Positions 1-5,288 of a DNA stretch of 5,288 nt are shown piece after piece. The DNA is from Actinobacteria bacterium RBG_16_64_13 (lineage in GTDB: Bacteria; Actinomycetota; Thermoleophilia; RBG-16-64-13), in NCBI GenBank assembly GCA_001768675.1, contig MELN01000008.1, positions 3,789 through 9,076 of the forward strand. Direction: 5' to 3'. Each line of letters opens with the position of its first letter. Position 1 is the first letter of the stretch. Made by a program: the position numbers and the translations under genes. The notes under the pieces were generated by a model. The model did no database searches. It saw nothing but the letters and a program-made list of their open reading frames with translations, and was not told the origin of the DNA.

Positions 1-40
1 GTCCTTGATGCGCCTCGTCCGCTCGTCCGGCTCGCCTATC
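1..40. other. Downstream edge: no gene start visible
   Basis: The 40 bases after the M24 stop codon contain no ATG, GTG or TTG on the minus strand leading into an open frame; a GTG overlapping the stop runs into TAG two codons later. No hairpin with a U-run is seen, so neither the end of the operon nor a next gene can be placed. Confidence 0.5.
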
Positions 41-1285
41 TCACCTGTACGGCAGCCAGCACTCCATCAGTTCGTCGATGGGCCACAGGCTCAACCGCTC
101 GTATCCATCCTTGGTCACCAGGATGTTCTCTTCCAACCGCACGCCGAACTTGCCGCCCTTGCGGCCGGCGTACGTCTCGATGGCCAGCACCATGCCCTCA
201 CGGAATGTTTGCTCGGGAACCCCGGCCACCTGGTTCATGCGGTTGAAGAAGGGCCGGTCGTGGAGGGTGAGGCCGAGGCCATGGCCTATGGCGTAGGGAC
301 CCACTTCGGCCCAGGTGTTGTGACCCCAGTACTGCGGGGAATCGGGCCACTTGTCGAGCAGCTGCCAGTCGGTGGAACCGTCCCTGACGGTATCCATGCC
401 GGCGTAAAGCATGGCCCGGCACTCTTCGTAGACGTCCTTCTGCTCCTGGCTTGCCTTGCCGACGCAGAAGGTGCGGTAGATGCAGGACTTATAGCCCTGG
501 TAGGAGGCGCCGTCCACGTCGATGTAGACAAGGTCGCCCACCTGAAGAGGCTTGTCGGTGAAGGACCACCCGTAAGGGTTGGTGTTGTGGCCGGAGCAGC
601 AGACCAGGTCCTCCGTGTGGTCGTCGCCTTCTTCATAGAGCGCTTTGATGCCTATGCCCACCAGATCGCACTCTCGGATGCCCGGCCTGATGGCGTCGAC
701 GATGGCGGCGAAGGCCTTCTCGGAGTTGGCGCACGTGATGCGCATGAGCTCGATCTCGTCCGCGGTCTTGATCATGCGGGCGAAGTCCATGATGGGCTTG
801 GCGTGCACCACCTGGATGCCCTTCTTTTTGAAGGCCTCGGCATAGACGTAGGACAGAGTCGTGCCATCGATGCCCAAAAGCTCCTTCTCGACCCGGTACT
901 CGGTCATGAACCCGATGATCTGGTTGACTACGTTCTGGACCACCTTGTCATCGGGAGTGAAGGCGGCGATCTTCGCGATGCCCGCGGGCGCATGGATGCG
1001 GCCCTCCATCCAGGGCATGCGTTTGATCAGGCCCTCCTGGTCGTTACCGCCGACGATATGGGGATTGCCGTTGCGGGCGATGAAGGCGAACTGCGCCTCG
1101 AGCGGACGGTTGGGGGTGGTGATGTAGTAGCCGGTCAGATAGCGGACATTGGCTTCGTCCCAGGTGACGAGGGCGCCAAGACCGGCCTTATCGATCTCGG
1201 CTTTGGCCCTTTGCAGCCGCTCCGCGCGGAGACGTACATAGTCGACCCTCTGCTCGTAGTCGACCGCAAATTTGCCCAGTGCCAT
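41..1285 (-). CDS. M24-family (creatinase/prolidase fold) metalloenzyme, DddP-like metal site with Asp-to-Cys change
   Basis: The 414-residue protein has an N-terminal creatinase/prolidase-like domain (about residues 15-165, with the typical NVRYLTGYY at 46-54) and a C-terminal pita-bread M24 domain (about 175-400). Candidate metal ligands are D256 and D258 (IDVDGA), H335 (IGHGLG), E370 (VLAIET) and E385 (VRLEEN); H342 occupies the usual second active-site His position. The Asp expected in the GYxSDIxRT motif is C268 (GYKSCIYRTF). The D-x-D pair and the 35 and 15 residue gaps from His to Glu to Glu resemble, from memory, the DMSP lyase DddP more than classical aminopeptidase P, which has one Asp 11 residues before the second. 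Databases would probably call it Xaa-Pro aminopeptidase, but substrate and even reaction class are uncertain. No signal peptide is seen, so it is probably cytoplasmic. It is the last visible gene of the operon, 12 bases after the thiolase stop. The ATG at 1285 is supported by an AGGAGG; the stop is TGA. Fold assignment is confident, function is not. Confidence 0.9.
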   Translation of the reverse strand: MALGKFAVDYEQRVDYVRLRAERLQRAKAEIDKAGLGALVTWDEANVRYLTGYYITTPNRPLEAQFAFIARNGNPHIVGGNDQEGLIKRMPWMEGRIHAPAGIAKIAAFTPDDKVVQNVVNQIIGFMTEYRVEKELLGIDGTTLSYVYAEAFKKKGIQVVHAKPIMDFARMIKTADEIELMRITCANSEKAFAAIVDAIRPGIRECDLVGIGIKALYEEGDDHTEDLVCCSGHNTNPYGWSFTDKPLQVGDLVYIDVDGASYQGYKSCIYRTFCVGKASQEQKDVYEECRAMLYAGMDTVRDGSTDWQLLDKWPDSPQYWGHNTWAEVGPYAIGHGLGLTLHDRPFFNRMNQVAGVPEQTFREGMVLAIETYAGRKGGKFGVRLEENILVTKDGYERLSLWPIDELMECWLPYR

Positions 1286-1289
1286 GATT

Positions 1290-1295
1290 CCTCCT
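1290..1295 (-). promoter_or_regulatory. Ribosome binding site of the M24 gene
   Basis: On the minus strand the perfect Shine-Dalgarno AGGAGG lies 4 bases before the ATG at 1285, just after the thiolase TAG (1298-1300). It fixes the start codon and suggests strong, independent initiation despite the short 12-base gap. Confidence 0.85.
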
Positions 1296-1297
1296 GA

Positions 1298-2476
1298 CTA
1301 GATTCGTTCGAAGACCGCCGCGGCACCGATGCCGCCGGCGACACACATGCTCACAACGCCGTACCGGCTCTGGCGCCGTTTCATCTCGTGCAGAAGCGTG
1401 GCGGTCAGTTTGGCGCCGGTAGCGCCCAGGGGGTGACCCAGGGCGATAGCCCCGCCGTTCACGTTGACGATCGCGGGGTCGAAACCGAGCTTGCGCACAC
1501 AGTAGAGTGCTTGGCTGGCGAAGGCCTCGTTGAGCTCCACCACGTCGATGTCGGCCACGGTGAGCCCGGCGAGCTTGAGCGCCTTGGGAATGGCGAACGC
1601 CGGCCCGATGCCCATCACTGCCGGGTCTACTCCGGCGGCCGCGAACGACACGAAGCGGCCCAGTGGCGTCAGTCCCAAGGCAGCGGCTTTCTCGGCGCTC
1701 ATGATGATCGCGGCTCCCGCGCCGTCGCTCGTCTGCGAAGAGTTGCCCGCGGTGACCGTGCCGTTCTTGCGGAAGACAGGCTTCAGCCCCGCGAGCACCT
1801 CGGCGGTAGTGCCGGGCCGGGGGCCTTCGTCCACCCACTTCATCTCGCGCTTCTCGACGATCGACCCGTCCGGTCCCGGCAGCCAGTGCTTAACCTCGAC
1901 CGGCACGATCTCGTCGTTGAAGGTTCCCGCAGCCTGAGCGGCCAGCGCGCGGCGATGGCTTTCGGCGGCGAAGGCGTCCTGGTCTTCGCGGCTCACGTTG
2001 AAGCGCATGGCCACAGTCTCCGCGGTCATGCCCATGCTCATATAGGCCGCGGGGCTGGCGTCCTGCAGCTCATTGCTGAACATAGGCTTGTTGCCGCCCC
2101 CGGGCACCCGCGACATAGACTCGGCGCCTCCGGCCAATATGACGTCGGCCATTCCGCTCATGACGGCCTGCGCGCCAAAAGCGACGGCCTGCAGCCCCGA
2201 CGAGCAGAAGCGGTTGAGGGTCACGCCCGGCACCGATTCGGGCAGGCCGGCCAGCAAGACGCAGTTACGGCCGAGGTTGAGCCCCTGTTCCGCCTCGGGA
2301 AATGCGCAACCCAGAATGACGTCGTCGATCTCGGCGGGGTCCAGACCGGGCGCCCGCTCAAGTGCGCCTTTGATGGCGGTCACAGCGATGGTTTCCGGCA
2401 AAGTCGTGCGGTACATCCCCCTGGGAGCCTTTCCTACCGCCGTGCGCACCGCCGACACGATCACTGCTTCTCTCAT
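1298..2476 (-). CDS. fadA: Acetyl-CoA acyltransferase (3-ketoacyl-CoA thiolase)
   Basis: This thiolase should catalyse the CoA-dependent cleavage of 3-ketoacyl-CoA to acetyl-CoA and a shortened acyl-CoA, the last step of beta-oxidation; the reverse (biosynthetic) direction cannot be excluded from sequence. The 392-residue length is typical. The N-terminus MREAVIVSAVRTAVGK is a classic thiolase start. The acylated nucleophile is C91 (NRFCSSGLQA), followed by the NEAFA block (316-320), H348 in GHPLGATGA (347-355), and the second catalytic Cys C378 in SMCVAGGIGAAAVFE. The usual CxGGxG is CVAGGIG here, a mild variant (A380). All catalytic residues are present, so it should be active. It lies 45 bases downstream of the fadN-like gene and 12 bases upstream of the M24 gene. 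The start is supported by AAGGAG 7 bases before the ATG. The symbol fadA rests on the pairing with a FadN-type protein; chain-length preference is not readable. Confidence 0.95.
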   Translation of the reverse strand: MREAVIVSAVRTAVGKAPRGMYRTTLPETIAVTAIKGALERAPGLDPAEIDDVILGCAFPEAEQGLNLGRNCVLLAGLPESVPGVTLNRFCSSGLQAVAFGAQAVMSGMADVILAGGAESMSRVPGGGNKPMFSNELQDASPAAYMSMGMTAETVAMRFNVSREDQDAFAAESHRRALAAQAAGTFNDEIVPVEVKHWLPGPDGSIVEKREMKWVDEGPRPGTTAEVLAGLKPVFRKNGTVTAGNSSQTSDGAGAAIIMSAEKAAALGLTPLGRFVSFAAAGVDPAVMGIGPAFAIPKALKLAGLTVADIDVVELNEAFASQALYCVRKLGFDPAIVNVNGGAIALGHPLGATGAKLTATLLHEMKRRQSRYGVVSMCVAGGIGAAAVFERI

Positions 2477-2483
2477 GAAGGAT

Positions 2484-2489
2484 CTCCTT
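2484..2489 (-). promoter_or_regulatory. Ribosome binding site of the thiolase gene, inside a short dyad
   Basis: On the minus strand AAGGAG sits 7 bases before the ATG at 2476. It lies within the inverted repeat GAAGGAGATCCTTC (2477-2490), which can form a 5-bp stem with a 4-base loop covering part of the Shine-Dalgarno sequence. Confidence 0.8.
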
Positions 2490-2497
2490 CGGATAAT

Positions 2498-2508
2498 CGG
2501 TCAGACCG
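2498..2508. repeat. Short palindrome CGGTCAGACCG in the fadN-fadA spacer
   Basis: A 5-bp perfect inverted repeat with a single central base lies in the 45-base spacer between the two beta-oxidation genes. Its symmetry would suit a dimeric regulator, but arms this short occur by chance several times in a window of this size, so any operator role is speculative. Confidence 0.4.
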
Positions 2509-2521
2509 CACCCTGCAACTC

Positions 2522-4900
2522 TTAGTTGCGGAGCGGTTTGCCGGTATTCAACATGTGCTGCATGCGCTCGACGGTCTTGGGGAGGCGGCAGGCCTCGAGG
2601 AACACCCTGCGCTCAAGGCCCAGCAGGTAGGCTTCGTCGACTTCGCTGCCTGGATCCACGTCGCCCCCGCTCAAGATCCAACCGATCTTGCCGGCGAGGA
2701 AGCGATCGTGCTCTGACATGAAATCGCCCAGGTACACGTTGTCGAGGATGCTGCGGAAGTTGCCCACTCCGTCCCGGCCCATGACCTTCACCTTCGCGGG
2801 CGCCGGAGTCTGCCAGCCCGTCTCGAGCATGGCCAAGGCCGTCTGCTTGGCCGCGTAGATCAGGCTCTCCCGGTTCATGGTGACTCCGTCGCCGGGGCGG
2901 AGATAGCCCAGGTCGAACGCGTCCCACGCGGAGGAGCTCACCTTGGCCTGGCAGATGGCGTCGAACGAGCGCATCATGATCGGCAACGCCCACGTCACGC
3001 CCTGGGCGGGAGCCATGGTGCGAAGCACGGCTTCCTTCACCCCGCCGGCAGCGGGAACGAGTCCCACGCCGACCTCCACCAGACCCATGGCGACGTCGGC
3101 GTCGGCCTGGACCCTGTGGGAGTGGAGGCAGACCTCAAGCCCTCCACCCAGAACGCGCCCGAAGGGCGCCGCCACGATCGGGATGGGAGCATACTTAATA
3201 GCCATGCTGGCGCGCTGGGCGCTGCGCAGGGCGGTCTCGATAGCAGCCCAGTCTTCGCCGGCGATCAGGTCGAGCATCATCTTGATGTCGGCGCCGGCCG
3301 AGAAGTGTGCGCCCTGGTTGCCTATGACCAAGGCATCGTACGCGTCGCCGGCCTGCGAGATGGCCTTCTCGACGAAAGCCAGCACTCCCAGGCTGACCAC
3401 GTTGGCCTTAGTGTGGAACTCCACACAAGCAACGCCGTCGCCCAGATCGATAAGACTGGCCTCTTTGGTCTCGTCCAAAGTCTTGCCGGCCGCTTTGAGA
3501 TCGGCGAGGACGATGGTCCGCTTCCGGGGAGCGAGGGGCGCATGGCCCAGTTGCCCCGGTCCCCAGACGGTCAGCGCGTCCGCTTCCTTTCTGTAGAAGG
3601 ACGGCGAATCCGTGGCCGCCAGCGCCGTCACCCATTCAGGAACATCGCGGCCCTCGGCTTTCATCCGCTCCACGGTCTCCTTGACGCCCAGGGCGTCCCA
3701 CAGCTCGAAGGGCCCAAGGTCCCAGGCGTAGCCCCAGCGCATCGCCCGGTCGATGGCCGCGATGTCGCGGCAGATCTCGGGGACACGGTTGGCCGAGTAG
3801 ACGAACGTCGCGGCGAGGAGATCCCAACCGAACAGGGCCGCGGCGTCATCGAAGGAGATGAACTCCTTCACCCGGGCCGCGGGATCGGAGACCTTGTTGG
3901 CCTCGGCGATGCTCGGCTGTCGGGGATCCTGCCAGGGCAGATACTCCAACGTGGCGGGATTGATGACCAGGGGGCGCTTCTCCCTGAAGAAGCTGCCGCC
4001 GGTCTTCTCACCCAGGTAGCCGCGGTTCACCATCTCGAGGATCCAGTCGGGCAGCCGCCATTGCTCCCGCATCTCGTCGTTGACGGCGGTCTCGTAGTGA
4101 CCGGCGACGGCGTAGGCCAGAACGTCGGTGCCGGCAAGGTTCGAGGTACCGTAGGTGGCGGTCACCGAGCGGGCCAGCGCCCGGCCGCTGGCCGCGTCGA
4201 CCTCCTCGATGGTGAGGCCGTACTTGTCCATGGCGTTGATCGCGTAAACCGTCGAGAAGATGCCGATACGGTTCGCGACGAAGTTGGGCGTGTCCTCACT
4301 CAGCACCACGCCTTTGCCCAGACGCAACTCGGCAAACTCCTTGAGGCCCTCCACCACGGACTTGTCGGTGTGGCGGCCGGGGATGAGCTCGAGAAGATAC
4401 ATGTATCGCGGCGGGAAGAAGAAATGGCTCCCCAGGAAGCGGCGCTTGGCCGCATCGGGCAGCGCCGAGGCCATCGCGTTCACCGACAGCCCGGATGAGT
4501 TCGTCGACAGGATGGCCGTGGGTCCGAGGTGCCCGCCCACACGGCTCAGAATCGCTTGTTTGACGTCCATGCGTTCCACGACCGCTTCCACGACCCAATC
4601 GACGTCCGCAAGTTTCGGGAGGTCATCCTCGAAGTTGCCGGGAATCAGCAGGCCGGTGCGGCTGGGGTGCGCGAAGGCGGCGGGACGCCCCTTCGCCGCC
4701 GCGGCTATGGCGAGGGTGGCCAAGCGGTTGCGCACACTGGGATGCGTGAGGTCGAGACCCTTCTTCTTCTCGTCCTCCGTCAGTTCGGTCGGGACCATGT
4801 CGAGAAGCAGGGTCGGTATCCCGGCATTCGCCAGGTGCGCGGCTACGGCGGTACCCATCCGTCCCGCTCCGAGAACGGCCGCTTTGCCGATCACAAGCAT
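2522..4900 (-). CDS. fadN: Bifunctional 3-hydroxyacyl-CoA dehydrogenase / enoyl-CoA hydratase, FadN type
   Basis: This protein should carry out the two middle steps of beta-oxidation in the cytoplasm: hydration of enoyl-CoA and NAD-dependent oxidation of 3-hydroxyacyl-CoA. Its 792 residues match the usual FadN length and order, dehydrogenase first, the reverse of FadB. The Rossmann domain starts with GAGRMG (11-16) and has D34 at the end of strand 2, as expected for NAD. The catalytic pair is H159 and E171, with N210 in DTPNFVANR. The crotonase domain spans about 484-690, with oxyanion-hole segments near AHFSAGADIK (531-540) and GRVLGGGLEV (581-590) and catalytic E589 and E609 (GLVEVGVGL). 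The C-terminus GKPLRN is typical of the family. Two oddities: HFFNP is HFFFPP (F162 for Asn), and the PKSATFRTAD-like block of the dehydrogenase C-terminal domain is diverged (about 239-258). The ATG at 4900 was chosen over one at 4990 because GAGRMG then falls at the normal distance and a GGGAGG precedes it. Confidence 0.93.
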   Translation of the reverse strand: MLVIGKAAVLGAGRMGTAVAAHLANAGIPTLLLDMVPTELTEDEKKKGLDLTHPSVRNRLATLAIAAAAKGRPAAFAHPSRTGLLIPGNFEDDLPKLADVDWVVEAVVERMDVKQAILSRVGGHLGPTAILSTNSSGLSVNAMASALPDAAKRRFLGSHFFFPPRYMYLLELIPGRHTDKSVVEGLKEFAELRLGKGVVLSEDTPNFVANRIGIFSTVYAINAMDKYGLTIEEVDAASGRALARSVTATYGTSNLAGTDVLAYAVAGHYETAVNDEMREQWRLPDWILEMVNRGYLGEKTGGSFFREKRPLVINPATLEYLPWQDPRQPSIAEANKVSDPAARVKEFISFDDAAALFGWDLLAATFVYSANRVPEICRDIAAIDRAMRWGYAWDLGPFELWDALGVKETVERMKAEGRDVPEWVTALAATDSPSFYRKEADALTVWGPGQLGHAPLAPRKRTIVLADLKAAGKTLDETKEASLIDLGDGVACVEFHTKANVVSLGVLAFVEKAISQAGDAYDALVIGNQGAHFSAGADIKMMLDLIAGEDWAAIETALRSAQRASMAIKYAPIPIVAAPFGRVLGGGLEVCLHSHRVQADADVAMGLVEVGVGLVPAAGGVKEAVLRTMAPAQGVTWALPIMMRSFDAICQAKVSSSAWDAFDLGYLRPGDGVTMNRESLIYAAKQTALAMLETGWQTPAPAKVKVMGRDGVGNFRSILDNVYLGDFMSEHDRFLAGKIGWILSGGDVDPGSEVDEAYLLGLERRVFLEACRLPKTVERMQHMLNTGKPLRN

Positions 4901-4904
4901 GTTT

Positions 4905-5288
4905 TCAGGCCTCCCGGTCGCTTGCTCCGCGGTCCAAGCCGAGTCCGCGGAAGATGAAATCAACAAGAAAATCGATGGCCGTGTCCACATCGGCTTGATC
5001 CTTCACATGCAGGTTCCACCCTCTTAGAGGCAGGAACAGGCACATGTAGGAGACTAGGTTGGCAGCCAGCTCAGATTCGCGCCCCCGCAGCTGGCTGCCA
5101 GGAATGAGCGACAACAGATGGCGATAGAAGCCCACGACGTTCTGGTCGTCCAACTCCAGGACCCGCAGGAGGTGTTCCCTATCGAGGTACTTGCTCTCGG
5201 TGAAGATGAACTGATAGAGGTCCCGATTCACGGAGAGGTACCTCATCGTGATGCGAAGGCCATGCTCCAGCTTGGCCACCGGGTCGGT
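4905..5288 (-). CDS. TetR/AcrR-family transcriptional regulator, C-terminal part (5' end beyond the window)
   Basis: The reading frame is open to the right edge, so only the last 127 residues are visible. A GTG at 5279 is probably an internal Val: the upstream codons read T-D-P and continue smoothly into VAKLEHGLR. The visible part is an all-helical ligand-binding and dimerisation domain: a helix around RITMRYLSVNRDLYQFIF, a segment with the FYRHLLSLI pattern, then SELAANLVSYM, and a final helix VDTAIDFLVDFIFRGLGL, the usual end of TetR-type proteins. The DNA-binding helix-turn-helix would lie beyond the edge and is not seen, so the family call rests on C-terminal pattern and context. It ends 4 bases before the fadN-like start, so the two are co-transcribed. 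By analogy with TetR-type regulators of fatty-acid degradation (B. subtilis FadR, Pseudomonas PsrA) it may be an acyl-CoA-responsive repressor of its own operon; that is inference. The gene also contains a strong inverted repeat. Confidence 0.78.
   Translation of the reverse strand, partial: TDPVAKLEHGLRITMRYLSVNRDLYQFIFTESKYLDREHLLRVLELDDQNVVGFYRHLLSLIPGSQLRGRESELAANLVSYMCLFLPLRGWNLHVKDQADVDTAIDFLVDFIFRGLGLDRGASDREA
4910..4915 (-). promoter_or_regulatory. Ribosome binding site of the fadN-like gene, inside the regulator's last codons
   Basis: On the minus strand GGGAGG lies 9 bases before the ATG at 4900 and within the final codons of the upstream regulator, whose TGA (4905-4907) falls between it and the ATG. 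This decides the start and suggests translational coupling between regulator and enzyme. Confidence 0.75.
5060..5100. repeat. Perfect 12-bp inverted repeat, 17-base loop, inside the regulator gene
   Basis: The left arm TGGCAGCCAGCT (5060-5071) is exactly complementary in reverse to the right arm AGCTGGCTGCCA (5089-5100), with 17 bases between. It lies within the regulator's coding sequence, over the residues G-S-Q-L through E-L-A-A-N. No U-run follows on the minus strand, so it does not look like an intrinsic terminator. It could form a stable mRNA hairpin upstream of the fadN-like gene, or simply reflect codon choice. Confidence 0.85.

Noticed and set aside
1..40. Short minus-strand reading I-G-E-P-D-E-R-T-R-R-I-K-D as the start of a next gene
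   Set aside because: The frame has no start codon before it and meets a stop within the M24 gene's end, so it cannot be supported.
5..1297. Long plus-strand open frame of 430 codons opposite the M24 gene
   Set aside because: It is the antisense of a well-supported gene in GC-rich DNA, shows no family motif, and its translation has the low-complexity Gly/Val/Asp/His look of an antisense frame.
1188..1838. Alternative minus-strand frames within the thiolase and M24 genes as overlapping genes
   Set aside because: They are out-of-frame, Arg-rich translations of genes with clear motifs in the main frame, with no sign of separate coding.
1388..2716. Plus-strand open frame of 442 codons opposite the thiolase and the end of the fadN-like gene
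   Set aside because: It crosses two real genes on the opposite strand, has no recognisable domain, and is rich in Arg, His and Gly as expected of an antisense shadow.
3116..4498. Plus-strand open frame of 460 codons opposite the fadN-like gene
   Set aside because: The motif-bearing minus-strand protein explains this stretch; the plus-strand translation resembles no family I recognise.
4901..4990. N-terminal extension of the fadN-like protein to an ATG at 4990
   Set aside because: The extra 30 residues overlap the regulator's coding end, are unlike the family's N-terminus, and the ATG at 4900 has a good ribosome binding site with the GxGxxG motif at the right distance.
4905..5279. Reading the regulator as a complete 124-residue protein starting at GTG 5279
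   Set aside because: The frame stays open to the window edge and the visible part is only the C-terminal domain; a TetR-type protein needs an N-terminal DNA-binding domain of about 50-60 residues or more upstream.

Overview
The window comes from a GC-rich bacterial chromosome and is almost entirely coding. All four supported genes lie on the minus strand, so the transcript reads from the right edge towards the left edge. The host cannot be named from this stretch. The HAD-first (FadN-type) architecture of the large beta-oxidation protein, the strong Shine-Dalgarno sequences and the high GC would fit an actinobacterium, a delta-proteobacterial lineage or a GC-rich Firmicute or Chloroflexi relative, but this is only a guess.

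Layout in the direction of transcription: (1) the C-terminal part of a TetR/AcrR-type transcriptional regulator, cut by the right edge (4905 to beyond 5288). (2) A 792-residue bifunctional 3-hydroxyacyl-CoA dehydrogenase/enoyl-CoA hydratase of the FadN type (2522-4900), starting 4 bases after the regulator's stop. (3) A 392-residue acetyl-CoA acyltransferase (thiolase, FadA type; 1298-2476), after a 45-base spacer holding two short dyads. (4) A 414-residue M24-fold (creatinase/prolidase) protein (41-1285), after a 12-base spacer. The last 40 bases (1-40) hold no recognisable start. Spacers of 4, 45 and 12 bases and no visible internal promoter or terminator indicate one operon, with its promoter off the right edge.

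Working model: the FadN-like protein hydrates enoyl-CoA and oxidises the 3-hydroxyacyl-CoA, the thiolase cleaves the 3-ketoacyl-CoA, and the TetR-type protein probably senses an acyl-CoA or related ligand and controls the operon. In the Bacillus subtilis fadNAE operon the third gene is an acyl-CoA dehydrogenase; here the third position holds an M24-fold enzyme.

The M24 protein is the most interesting item. Its metal site has an Asp-x-Asp pair whose spacing matches the iron site I recall for the DMSP lyase DddP rather than ordinary M24 peptidases, but a Cys replaces the next Asp ligand. It may be a non-peptidase lyase or hydrolase that supplies or processes a substrate of this beta-oxidation module. 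Secondary oddities are an HFFFPP motif in place of HFFNP in the dehydrogenase active site, a perfect 12-bp inverted repeat inside the regulator gene, and two dyads in the fadN-fadA spacer. Nothing else suggests a new multi-gene system.
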